Source: an uncultured Fibrobacter sp. (GTDB taxonomy: Bacteria > Fibrobacterota > Fibrobacteria > Fibrobacterales > Fibrobacteraceae). Taken from it: 46,872 bases of DNA. The position numbers and the translations under genes are program-made. Within the stretch, counting starts at the first letter, position 1. Each line of letters starts with the position of its first letter. The stretch is taken from NCBI GenBank assembly GCA_947165045.1, contig CAMUYW010000021.1, positions 1 through 46,872 of the forward strand, given 5' to 3'. The notes below the pieces were generated by a model. The model did not search any database. It had not been told where the DNA came from and was given only the letters and a program-made list of their open reading frames with translations. Below are positions 8,832-16,253 of the stretch, one piece after another.

Positions 8832-10091
8832 GTGAATAAATGTGGTGTTTTGCCAGTCGTAGTGTGCGGCTTGGCTTTTTGTGCATCGGCATTTTCGTGT
8901 CCGATGTTTGTGGAATTTTTTCCGGATCCTAAAAATGTGTCTGACCAGGAGGGTGAGTATGTCGAAATTCGGCTAGATGAATTTCGGGCGGAATCGCTTT
9001 TTGTGCGGTTTGAATCCAAAGAAATTTTGGCGTTCGAATGGCCGGTGGCTGAGCGCTTGGTGCTTGTGCATGATTCTGCGCAGTGTCCGCTGCAAAAGAA
9101 TGCGGCGTGCGGTCTGCTCGGGAAGGTCTCGCTTCCGAATTCGAGGGAGTCCGTCTGGAAGGTTTGGTCTGGAGCCTGCATGGATTCTGTGACGGTTCCG
9201 CAGCCGAAAGCGGGCAAGGCTATTCAACGCGTGGGGCTCACGGATGAGTGGGTGTTTGTCGCGGGGACTTTTGCCGTGGGCGATCCGGATTACGAGCTTG
9301 GCGTGGATGCTGACTCGATTATGGCGGAACTGAGTGAGTTGGGCAAACAAAGACGATTGTTACAGATGACGGAGATTCATCATTGCCCGGAAGAGCCGAT
9401 GCCGGAATGGGTGGAACTCTATAATGCGAGCGGAGTTGCGCTCCCGTTGCAGGAGTTCCGTTTTTGTGAACGTGGGGGTGCTCTGGGCAAGATGGGCGAT
9501 TCTATTCAGCCGTACCAAACCGTGCTGGTGAGTAAGGATACGACTGCGTTGCGAGAGGCGCTCGGAATTTCTGAAATTCGAATGATTCAAGTGGCTTTGG
9601 GTTATTTGAATAACGTTGATGGTTCTTTGCGATTGTGTTTCCGCAATGAGGTCGTGGACAGTGCTTATTGGAACAAGGCTACTGTTGTATGCCCGTTAGG
9701 CTTCAATCCGTTGACGGGACGGCGCGAGTTTACGCCGGGGTATCAGAAAAAGTTGGGGACGAGTTCATCGGGAAATACGGCCGGTAATGTGTCGGGCAAT
9801 GTGAAAAATTTATCAGAAAATGCGAAAATTGCGCCGCTTACGTACAAACTTTCATCGCGTGTTGTTTCGAAAAAAGGAACTGCGCTTCGCGTGCGCATTG
9901 AGTCTGAACATGATGTAACGCTTGCGCTTTTGGATTCAGCGGGGCGACGTGTTTGGAAGTCTGTTGTATCCGCAAATTCGAACGAATGGGTGAAGGTGCC
10001 TGTGCAGGAATATCTTGGAATTGGTGTTGGATATGTTGCTTTGTCTGTGGGGGAGTACGAGGATGTGGTCGGTATTCTTGTTCGTCCGTAG
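8832..10091 (+). CDS. Exported protein with lamin-tail-like domains and sorting-type C-terminus
   Basis: The GTG start at 8832 has a GGGAGGG Shine-Dalgarno (about 8820-8827). A signal peptide (LPVVVCGLAFCASAFS, cleavage about residue 22) is followed by two segments that resemble lamin-tail domains: one begins FVEFFPDPKN with GEYVEIRL, and a second has EIHHCPEEPMPEWVELYN near residue 180. Lamin-tail domains in bacterial exported proteins are often found with nucleases or surface proteins; no catalytic domain is visible here. The last ~75 residues form a beta-sandwich-like tail with LLDSAGRRVW, similar in style to T9SS-type C-terminal sorting domains. The gene overlaps the next by 29 nt and probably forms an operon with the two following genes. 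Confidence 0.7.
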   Translation: MNKCGVLPVVVCGLAFCASAFSCPMFVEFFPDPKNVSDQEGEYVEIRLDEFRAESLFVRFESKEILAFEWPVAERLVLVHDSAQCPLQKNAACGLLGKVSLPNSRESVWKVWSGACMDSVTVPQPKAGKAIQRVGLTDEWVFVAGTFAVGDPDYELGVDADSIMAELSELGKQRRLLQMTEIHHCPEEPMPEWVELYNASGVALPLQEFRFCERGGALGKMGDSIQPYQTVLVSKDTTALREALGISEIRMIQVALGYLNNVDGSLRLCFRNEVVDSAYWNKATVVCPLGFNPLTGRREFTPGYQKKLGTSSSGNTAGNVSGNVKNLSENAKIAPLTYKLSSRVVSKKGTALRVRIESEHDVTLALLDSAGRRVWKSVVSANSNEWVKVPVQEYLGIGVGYVALSVGEYEDVVGILVRP

Positions 10092-10857
10092 GCTTGCTGT
10101 GAGACCGTTGTTTTTGATTGTTGCATGGTTCAGTTTTGCGGTTTCATGCAATGCCTCGGAGGGGCATGCTTCGTTTGCGTCTCCTTTGGCTGGAGGACTT
10201 TCGCCTGTCGGACTTGGCGGTTATCATTCGACTCCAGCGCGGTATGCTGATCCATCGTACGGTGTTTCGTATTACTGGATGAATGAAGTCGATGAATCTT
10301 CGTGGAATTTGTCGCTTGAATTTGGTAACGATGCTTACCGCGTGGGCGCTTTTGTTGCTTACTTATCGATGGATTCACTCTACCGGAATTTGTATTCGGA
10401 TTTCTCGTATGCACGTCCGTGGAATCGCTTTGTGTTTGGCGCAAGCTATGGGCTTGATATGGAATGGGTTCCTGGCGGAGATTTTTGGGCGCGTCACCGG
10501 TTCAAATGGGCGCTCGACTATCAATGGCGCGACATTCACTTGGCGGGGATGCTGAGCGGTTTTATGGATGAGGGTGTTTCGCCTATGTTGGGCGTTCATT
10601 GGATTTCAGATGAGGCGATTGCTGCTTTTGCGGAATGTGATTTCAATTATTTGTACGTGGGTGCGAGTTTTCGTTGGAAATTTGTAGAAATTAGCACTTC
10701 GTATCGGTTTCCGGACTTTGCTGTGGCTATTCAATGTTTGTTTAGTAGTGCGCGTTATGGAGTCTCGTATGCGCATGGGTTTAAACACAATTCAATAGCA
10801 TGGAATGGCGTTCATGTTACGCGCTGGATTCGAGATGAAAGGAGGAAAATTAACTAA
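10063..10857 (+). CDS. Putative outer-membrane beta-barrel protein
   Basis: The start chosen is the ATG at 10063, 29 nt before the stop of the upstream gene and preceded by GGGGGAG. The frame is open further upstream without a better site. The N-terminus is a signal peptide (FLIVAWFSFAVSCNA, cleavage about residue 31). The rest is rich in alternating aromatic and polar residues (for example FVFGASYGLDMEW and LYVGASFRWKF), the usual look of an amphipathic beta-barrel. No named family is recognised. It lies between the lamin-tail-like protein and another exported protein, which suggests a joint envelope role. Confidence 0.6.
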   Translation: MWSVFLFVRRLAVRPLFLIVAWFSFAVSCNASEGHASFASPLAGGLSPVGLGGYHSTPARYADPSYGVSYYWMNEVDESSWNLSLEFGNDAYRVGAFVAYLSMDSLYRNLYSDFSYARPWNRFVFGASYGLDMEWVPGGDFWARHRFKWALDYQWRDIHLAGMLSGFMDEGVSPMLGVHWISDEAIAAFAECDFNYLYVGASFRWKFVEISTSYRFPDFAVAIQCLFSSARYGVSYAHGFKHNSIAWNGVHVTRWIRDERRKIN

Positions 10858-10866
10858 CTTTAACAT

Positions 10867-11619
10867 ATGAAAAAAGTTGTCCTCTTATTGATCGCTTTGT
10901 CTGTATTTTGTGTGGCGAAACCTGCAAAAAAGCAGCCTAAATCAAGCGCTGAAAACGCTGTACAAACAGAAGCTGTTGTAAAGGACGAAACTCCGGTAGT
11001 CGAGGAAAATGCAACTTCGACGGAAGAATCGGCTGAGGCAAAGACAGATGCTTCTGAAGATTCTTTAATTGAAGATTCCGCTCTGACTTTTTACATCCAT
11101 CCGTTTAACTTTATGGTTCCGTATTCTCATTTTTGGGGCGGGATCAATGTCCCGAATGGATTTACGGATTATCCGCTGTACTATTTAACGGTTGAGTGGA
11201 AATTGATGAAGAAAATTTCACTTATTTCTACGCCGCATTATGTTCGAGTGGACCGAAAAAGAAAAAGTGATCGATACAAAATTCATGATATTGGGTTGCA
11301 GGAAAGTTTTCGCTTGTATGGCGTTGGTGGCAAACGTTGGCGCTATTTCCAAGCAGGTTTTGTATTAGACCATTTGCATATTCATTCGAATCGCGATGGC
11401 GGCTTTGACGGCTGGCTTTACGGTTTTATGCTCAATGGTGGCGTCAAGAAGGTCTTGAACGGTGGGGAAGGTTTCTTGGGTCACTTTGCTGTGTTCTTGG
11501 ATGCTGGATTTGGCTACATGTGGACAAGTGATTTTGATGCAGACCGCAAGAATAGCTTCTTTAAGATGGATAAAGGTTTAGTTATTGACGTGAACGCGGC
11601 GATCGGGTTCCAGATCTAA
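10867..11619 (+). CDS. Exported protein, possible outer-membrane barrel, unknown function
   Basis: A signal peptide (MKKVVLLLIALSVFCVA) is followed by an acidic low-complexity linker rich in Glu, Ala, Ser and Thr (residues ~25-70), and then a ~180-residue domain with alternating aromatic and glycine residues that ends in GFQI. A terminal aromatic residue near the C-terminus and the beta-rich pattern fit a small outer-membrane barrel. It starts 9 nt after the preceding gene, so it is the third gene of an envelope operon. Confidence 0.65.
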   Translation: MKKVVLLLIALSVFCVAKPAKKQPKSSAENAVQTEAVVKDETPVVEENATSTEESAEAKTDASEDSLIEDSALTFYIHPFNFMVPYSHFWGGINVPNGFTDYPLYYLTVEWKLMKKISLISTPHYVRVDRKRKSDRYKIHDIGLQESFRLYGVGGKRWRYFQAGFVLDHLHIHSNRDGGFDGWLYGFMLNGGVKKVLNGGEGFLGHFAVFLDAGFGYMWTSDFDADRKNSFFKMDKGLVIDVNAAIGFQI

Positions 11620-11670
11620 TAGGGATTAGCGGAGCCCCCGGCATGGAGGTCTGGGGACTGTATAAACGAA

Positions 11671-11695
11671 AAGCGCTTCTCATTGAGAAGCGCTT
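11671..11695 (-). terminator. Terminator of the tRNA-Val/tRNA-Asp transcript
   Basis: Stem AAGCGCTTCTC (11671-11681) and GAGAAGCGCTT (11685-11695) with a 3-nt loop, immediately after the 3' end of tRNA-Asp on the minus strand and followed by a T-rich stretch. The structure is symmetric enough to also stop the plus-strand operon ending at 11619. Confidence 0.8.
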
Positions 11696-11700
11696 TTTCG

Positions 11701-11776
11701 CGGGATAGACGAGGCTTGAACTCGCAACCTCCGGCGTGACAGGCCGGTGCTCTAACCAAAATTGAGCTACCACCCC
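11701..11776 (-). tRNA. tRNA-Asp (GTC), copy 1
   Basis: A full cloverleaf can be folded: acceptor GGGGTGG/CTATCCC (two G-U pairs), anticodon arm CCGGC-CTGTCAC-GCCGG with anticodon GTC, and a T loop with TTCAAGC. The discriminator is G73 and CCA is not encoded. It is identical to the copy at 12356-12431. It lies 24 nt downstream of tRNA-Val. Confidence 0.95.
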
Positions 11777-11800
11777 AAATCGTTTCCGATTCTTCGGTAG

Positions 11801-11875
11801 TGGACGATAACGGATTCGAACCGCTGACATTCTGCTTGTAAGGCAGACGCTCTGAACCAGCTGAGCTAATCGTCC
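11801..11875 (-). tRNA. tRNA-Val (TAC)
   Basis: Acceptor GGACGAT/ATCGTCC, anticodon arm TCTGC-CTTACAA-GCAGA with anticodon TAC, a T loop with TTCGAAT, and discriminator A73. CCA is not encoded. Its 5' end lies only 6 nt after the stop codon of the small protein at 11882-12073. Confidence 0.95.
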
Positions 11876-11881
11876 AAATTA

Positions 11882-12073
11882 TTACTTGTTTTCATCCTTG
11901 CCGTTGAAGAGAATTCCTAGAGGAATTATCACAACGTAAGCAATCGTCAAGATAATCGGTGCAACCGAGAGACTTATTGGATTATCTGCGGGACCTGTGC
12001 CCAAGCAAATAAATCCGATAATCAGTAGTAAAATGCCAATAGCTATAAGAACAAGATTCTTTTTATTTAACAT
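11882..12073 (-). CDS. Small two-TM membrane protein (DUF3098-like)
   Basis: A 63-residue protein with two hydrophobic helices (about residues 7-25 and 36-57) joined by a short loop with Gly, Pro, Asp and Asn, and a charged KDENK end. The pattern (NKKN, IGFICLGTG, APIILTIAYVVIIPLGIL) resembles small DUF3098-type proteins seen in Bacteroidetes/Chlorobi-group genomes. Function is unknown. The promoter at 12101-12128 lies about 30 nt upstream of the ATG. There is no terminator between this gene and tRNA-Val, so the mRNA and two tRNAs are probably made as one transcript. Confidence 0.7.
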   Translation of the reverse strand: MLNKKNLVLIAIGILLLIIGFICLGTGPADNPISLSVAPIILTIAYVVIIPLGILFNGKDENK

Positions 12074-12100
12074 TTTCTACAACCTCAAGATTACGTGCCA

Positions 12101-12128
12101 AATATACAAATATTCAGGTTCTTGTCAA
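12101..12128 (-). promoter_or_regulatory. Sigma70-type promoter of the small protein/tRNA-Val/tRNA-Asp unit
   Basis: Minus strand -35 TTGACA (12123-12128), 16-bp spacer, -10 TATATT (12101-12106). Confidence 0.75.
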
Positions 12129-12286
12129 CCGAAAATGCATGTTTTTCGCAAAAAAATTGAAAAATTTTATGAAAGAGAGTTGATGGGTGAAAGATGACTT
12201 TACGATGTTGTGTGTAAGGGGGATTTTGGTGCTTGAACTCTCTACTCATTGGCTTTAGGATGACGTAGTGGAAAAGCGCGTAAGGA

Positions 12287-12312
12287 GTGCCCGACTTTGA
12301 GCTCGGGGCGAC
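12287..12312. repeat. Degenerate palindromic repeat downstream of tRNA-Asp copy 2
   Basis: GCCCGA and TCGGGGC arms around CTTTGAGC, ending in GAC. It resembles the GATCCCCGA/TCGGGG unit at 36347-36371. The stretch 12129-12286 holds nothing else I can identify. Confidence 0.4.
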
Positions 12313-12323
12313 ATATAAAAACG

Positions 12324-12352
12324 AAAAGACCTTCTCAGAGAGAAGGTCTTTT
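12324..12352 (-). terminator. Terminator of tRNA-Asp copy 2
   Basis: Stem AAAAGACCTTCTC (12324-12336) and GAGAAGGTCTTTT (12340-12352) with loop AGA, just after the tRNA 3' end on the minus strand. It is a sequence-diverged, pair-conserving relative of the terminator at 11671-11695. Confidence 0.8.
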
Positions 12353-12355
12353 TCG

Positions 12356-12431
12356 CGGGATAGACGAGGCTTGAACTCGCAACCTCCGGCGTGACAGGCC
12401 GGTGCTCTAACCAAAATTGAGCTACCACCCC
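12356..12431 (-). tRNA. tRNA-Asp (GTC), copy 2
   Basis: Same 76-nt sequence as 11701-11776, with anticodon GTC and no encoded CCA. It has its own promoter (12477-12505) and terminator (12324-12352). Confidence 0.95.
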
Positions 12432-12476
12432 AGTGGTTTTTGTTTTGTTTGTTAGGTCTTTCAACCGAACGACCCA

Positions 12477-12505
12477 AATATAAAAAGATTAAATCTTATT
12501 GTCAA
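12477..12505 (-). promoter_or_regulatory. Sigma70-type promoter of tRNA-Asp copy 2
   Basis: Minus strand -35 TTGACA (12500-12505), 17-bp spacer, -10 TATATT (12477-12482). The predicted leader is about 40 nt before the mature tRNA 5' end. Confidence 0.85.
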
Positions 12506-12517
12506 GGGTCATGTGTG

Positions 12518-12543
12518 AAAAAAGTGAATTTTTTTGATTTTTT
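12518..12543 (-). promoter_or_regulatory. AT-rich upstream element shared with the tRNA-Ser promoter
   Basis: A 26-bp sequence with core AAGTGAATTTTTTTGATTTT (plus-strand reading), identical to 40759-40784. It lies 12 bp upstream of the -35 box and could act as an UP element or activator site. Confidence 0.5.
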
Positions 12544-12547
12544 CTTC

Positions 12548-12572
12548 AAAAAAAATGCCCGGTCGAGCCGGG
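12548..12572 (-). terminator. Terminator of pgpH
   Basis: CCCGG (12558-12562) and CCGGG (12568-12572) with loop TCGAG. On the minus strand it is followed after CA by a run of eight T. Confidence 0.8.
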
Positions 12573-12584
12573 TTTGAAAACTTA

Positions 12585-14861
12585 TTATCTCTGTCCTGGG
12601 TATTTTACGCGTGTATGGTACGTTCCGTCCAAACTATGCAGGAACGCTTCTTCGAGTTTTGAAAGTTCCTTTACGGACAAATTGCTTTCGTTAAACTGTC
12701 CGTCCATGAATTTGTCAAGAATCGTTTTGTGGATCATGGACTCAAGTGCTTCAGAAGATGTATCCGCCATAGAACGGCTTGTCGCTTCGATAACATCGGC
12801 TAGCATAAGAATGGCTGTTTCCATGCTTTGCGGGCGCGGTCCCTTGTAACGGAAATCTTCTTCTTTGACTTCCTTACCTGTTTCCTTGGCAAGTTCTTTA
12901 GCCTTGTGATGGAAGTATTGGATGAGCGTTGTGCCGTGATGTTCCTGAATGCCTGTTGTGACAAGTTCCGGAATCTTGTATTCCTTTGCAAGCAGAATGC
13001 CCTGTGACACGTGTCCTGTAAGAATCTTGACGGACTGGTACGGGTCGAGGTTGTTATGCGGGTTTACGCCTTGTTTCTGGTTCTCGGTGAAGTATTCCGG
13101 GCGCATTGTTTTACCAAGGTCGTGGTAAAGTGCCATCACGCGCACAAGTAGCGAGTTCGCACCAATGCTTTCGGCAACGCTTTCGGCGAGGTTTGAAACT
13201 TGGATGCTGTGGTGGAATGTACCAGGAGCGAGCTCCGAAATACGCTTAAGAGCGGGCCTGTTGAAGTCGGACATTTCCATGAGCGTAAGGACCGTCGTGA
13301 TGCTGAATACTTTCTCGACAACGTGAATCAAAAGCACGGAGGCAACTGCGGTAAAGATGATGATGTTTGCGCTTACGGCAATGAGAGTCTGGTAGAATGT
13401 CACGAAGTTGAATCGGTTGCGGAGGAGAAGCATGATGCTTACAGATGCTGCTGCTGCGACTACGCCGGCAATCATACTCCAGGCAAACTGGACACGATAG
13501 CGCATGCGGAAAAGCGGGGCTATTACAGCGATGTTTACGACCAAGCTTGTCAGCGTTGCTGCAAGATCGTATCCGTTCAAAATTCCGTAGAATCCAGCGG
13601 AGAATGTTGCAAATGCAAGTCCCATGCGGGCGTCGTAGAGCACAACAGCAATCACTGGAGTAAATGTAATCGGGTACAGCCACATGAAGTCAATCGCATC
13701 GGGAAGGATGCTATCTGGCCTGTTGAGCATTCCCGAAAGGTTATGGATAATCCAGAAGGCTAGGAGTTGCAATACGGTCAAGAACACAAGGCTCCACAAC
13801 TGGCGCGGTGTTTTGAACATGGTACGCGTCGGCGTGTAGAGGCAGAACATGATAAGGAGTGTGATGATGATGACAAAGACGAGCACGTTGCCGTATGGAG
13901 CCGTGAGCATCTTCGAGTTTTCTTCGTTCTGTTGGGCTTGCTGGAGGGCGTCGATTTTTTCCAGGATTTCCTTGGTGATTGGCGCGCCCTGTGCGACGAT
14001 TTCCATGCCGCGCGGCACCATGCCCTTGATGAGTGTCACTTTGTTGCTGGCGTCGAGTTTGCGAGCTTCGGTATCTTTTTCGAGGTAGAATACGTTCGGA
14101 CTTGTAAAGACGTAAAGAGCTTCATAGAAGGCGCTCTGCAAGCCCTGTTCCTTGGAAAACGAACTTTGTAATTGGCCAAATGCTTCGTCGATGCGGCGCT
14201 GCATGGGCTGAATTTCGTTAATGTCGAGCGAGCTTTCTTCGTTATCCTTGATGAGTGAAATGTTGGGCTTGTTGTAGATTAAATTTTTGATTTGCTTAAT
14301 GTTGTAGCTGTTGCAGAATAGCGTTACTTCTGTTTCTGTCTTTGCAAGGAGCGTGTTAGACACACCTTTCTGCATCATCTGGTAGAATACAGACATCAGG
14401 GAATCGCGTGCGATGGCGTTTGTGCTGAGCGGCTTGATGGCTGTAATTGAAAGGCGTTGCTTTAGTTGGTCGTAAATGCGGGAGGCTTCCTGGATTTTTT
14501 CCTGCATGGAGGCGCTCCCGTCATCCTTGCTGGAGCTAATCACAGATTGCATCTTGCCATACTGTTCCAGTTTCTTGAGGTACTGTTCCAGTTCGTGCAA
14601 CAGACGTGACGTTTCGTCGGCGTTGAATTCGAAAATAGCATTCACCTTCTCGGCGGCGCGAGCCTTTTCGTTCTGGATTTCTTGTTCGGTCTTTGGAACC
14701 TCGAAATTGAACGGGGCGACAATCGTTCTTGTGCTCAACTGACCCAAATGCGGGCGTTCGGCGCGGAGTGCAATGTTCTTGTCGGGAAACAGGATAATAG
14801 CAATCAGGATTAAAATAACCCAGCCGATAAACAGATGAATTTTTTTCTCTTTCTTATTCAT
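12585..14861 (-). CDS. pgpH: HD-domain phosphohydrolase with 7TM region, PgpH/YqfF type (c-di-AMP phosphodiesterase candidate)
   Basis: The 758-residue protein has the PgpH layout: an N-terminal TM helix (about residues 10-27), a large extracytoplasmic domain (about 30-320), a block of about seven TM helices (about 325-520) and a cytoplasmic HD domain (about 540-740). HD motifs are visible: [17 protein letters not shown] near residue 580, [18 protein letters not shown] and LADVIEA. In Firmicutes such proteins hydrolyse cyclic di-AMP to pApA; the same activity here is an inference. It follows phoH by 9 nt in one operon, an order conserved in many bacteria, though the usual downstream ybeY is absent. 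Confidence 0.9.
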   Translation of the reverse strand: MNKKEKKIHLFIGWVILILIAIILFPDKNIALRAERPHLGQLSTRTIVAPFNFEVPKTEQEIQNEKARAAEKVNAIFEFNADETSRLLHELEQYLKKLEQYGKMQSVISSSKDDGSASMQEKIQEASRIYDQLKQRLSITAIKPLSTNAIARDSLMSVFYQMMQKGVSNTLLAKTETEVTLFCNSYNIKQIKNLIYNKPNISLIKDNEESSLDINEIQPMQRRIDEAFGQLQSSFSKEQGLQSAFYEALYVFTSPNVFYLEKDTEARKLDASNKVTLIKGMVPRGMEIVAQGAPITKEILEKIDALQQAQQNEENSKMLTAPYGNVLVFVIIITLLIMFCLYTPTRTMFKTPRQLWSLVFLTVLQLLAFWIIHNLSGMLNRPDSILPDAIDFMWLYPITFTPVIAVVLYDARMGLAFATFSAGFYGILNGYDLAATLTSLVVNIAVIAPLFRMRYRVQFAWSMIAGVVAAAASVSIMLLLRNRFNFVTFYQTLIAVSANIIIFTAVASVLLIHVVEKVFSITTVLTLMEMSDFNRPALKRISELAPGTFHHSIQVSNLAESVAESIGANSLLVRVMALYHDLGKTMRPEYFTENQKQGVNPHNNLDPYQSVKILTGHVSQGILLAKEYKIPELVTTGIQEHHGTTLIQYFHHKAKELAKETGKEVKEEDFRYKGPRPQSMETAILMLADVIEATSRSMADTSSEALESMIHKTILDKFMDGQFNESNLSVKELSKLEEAFLHSLDGTYHTRVKYPGQR

Positions 14862-14870
14862 TTAACACTC

Positions 14871-15824
14871 TTACTTTTTATGCTCGTTCTGTTCGTAAGC
14901 TAGTAAAATGTCTTTGACTAAATGATGACGAAGGACGTCGGTAGCATCAAATTCGACTTCGGCAATTCCTCGGATTCCCTTGAGAATTTTCATAGCGTGT
15001 TCTAGGCCGGAAACTTGTCCTTTGGCAAGGTCTATCTGGCTTGTATCGCCGGTGATAATCGCCTTACTGTGGGGGCCGAGGCGGGTGAGGAACATCTTCA
15101 TCTGGGCTGTTGTCGTATTTTGAGCTTCGTCCAAGATTATAAACGCGCGTTTCAGGGTACGTCCACGCATGTAGGCGAGCGGAGCAACTTCAATTGCGCC
15201 AGTTTCTTCGTAACGGCGCAACTTTTCAGTCGATAACAGTTCGGAGAGGCTGTCGTGGATCGGGCGCAAGTAGGGCGCAATTTTTTCTTTGAGGTCTCCA
15301 GGCAAAAATCCGAGCGATTCCCCGGCTTCGACGGCGGGGCGTACAAGGCAGATGCGTTCGGCTTCGCCGCGTTCGAGACTTGCAACGGCAAGCGTTACGG
15401 CGAGGAATGTTTTACCTGTACCGGCAGGTCCTTTCGCAAAGATGATGTCGTTTGTTTCGACCGCCTTGACCAGTTCTGCCTGTGCGTGTGTTTTGGCAGA
15501 GACACTAACTCCGAATCGATTCCTGAAAATCGGGCTGTCGGGAACTGGTTCGGCAAAGGGATCTTCCTTGGGACCGAGCATACGTTCGAGTTGGGCCGCA
15601 TCTAAAATCTCGCCGTTGCGGGCGGCGATTTTGAGTTGATCCAGGATTGCAAGTAGGCCTGACATGTCGGCTCCGTCGCGGGGGACTATATCAAGCCCCG
15701 GTAGACGAGTGCGTATTTCAACGCAAAAACGGCTCTCCAGTAACCGGAAAACCGTTTCACGTTCGCCTGAAATAACTCGTTTCAGGTTGTCAGACAGTGA
15801 GTAATGCCTTATACTACTCTGCAT
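14871..15824 (-). CDS. phoH: PhoH family ATPase (PhoL/YbeZ type)
   Basis: A cytosolic P-loop ATPase, usually linked to RNA metabolism and ribosome maturation. Walker A GPAGTGKT lies at about residues 131-138 and Walker B with ILDEAQN near 227. The PhoH signature VRPAVEAGESLGFLPG and the sensor-like ITGDTSQIDL are also present. The 317-residue length is typical of the PhoL branch with an N-terminal extension. Its start overlaps the 3' end of the upstream lipoprotein gene by 11 nt, and pgpH follows by 9 nt, so the three genes form one operon. Confidence 0.95.
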   Translation of the reverse strand: MQSSIRHYSLSDNLKRVISGERETVFRLLESRFCVEIRTRLPGLDIVPRDGADMSGLLAILDQLKIAARNGEILDAAQLERMLGPKEDPFAEPVPDSPIFRNRFGVSVSAKTHAQAELVKAVETNDIIFAKGPAGTGKTFLAVTLAVASLERGEAERICLVRPAVEAGESLGFLPGDLKEKIAPYLRPIHDSLSELLSTEKLRRYEETGAIEVAPLAYMRGRTLKRAFIILDEAQNTTTAQMKMFLTRLGPHSKAIITGDTSQIDLAKGQVSGLEHAMKILKGIRGIAEVEFDATDVLRHHLVKDILLAYEQNEHKK

Positions 15825-16170
15825 CTGTAGAAGGTTGCTGAATCGGGAGACCGAGCTTGGTCCTTGCTTCGAAGATTTCCTTGCGGAGCTTGTGGTTGTC
15901 TTCGTTGGCTGCAGAAGCTTCTTCTTGAGTCTTCTTCAGAGTCGATTCGTTGATGACTTCCTTGGGCGGTTCTTTCTTCACCGGTGCGGCCGGCTTAGCA
16001 GCTTCGGACTGGTTGTCGTTGTAGCCCGTATAAGAAGAGGATTCAGAGGAGGACTCGTTGCTTCCCGTATAGCTACCTGTATCGCTGCTCGAGTTAGAAG
16101 AACCTGCACAAGCCGTGAACATTGCTACAGAAAGGGATGCGAGAACTAATTTCCATTTTTTAAGAGACAT
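15814..16170 (-). CDS. Small lipoprotein, Ser-rich linker and C-terminal coiled coil
   Basis: A signal peptide with lipobox FTAC (Cys21) is followed by a Ser/Gly/Tyr/Asn low-complexity stretch (about residues 22-60), a Pro/Lys segment (PAAPVKKEPPKE) and a charged helix (about 75-108) that could form a coiled coil. The design suggests a tethered envelope protein, perhaps reaching the cell wall. It is the first gene of the phoH-pgpH unit, with GGAG upstream of ATG 16170. A lipoprotein leading a phoH operon is unusual; no function is recognised. Confidence 0.7.
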   Translation of the reverse strand: MSLKKWKLVLASLSVAMFTACAGSSNSSSDTGSYTGSNESSSESSSYTGYNDNQSEAAKPAAPVKKEPPKEVINESTLKKTQEEASAANEDNHKLRKEIFEARTKLGLPIQQPSTDAE

Positions 16171-16253
16171 TATTTAAGCTCCATTCTAGTCTTTGATGGC
16201 TAAAATATATATAGTTGTGGCAGAAAAAATGTTAAAAAAGGTAAAAATTGAGT

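Noticed and set aside
11582..11830. Open frame on the minus strand with peptide GVVAQFWLEHRPVTPEV
   Set aside because: It is translated tRNA-Asp/tRNA-Val sequence; the same peptide appears at the second tRNA-Asp copy (12255-12477).
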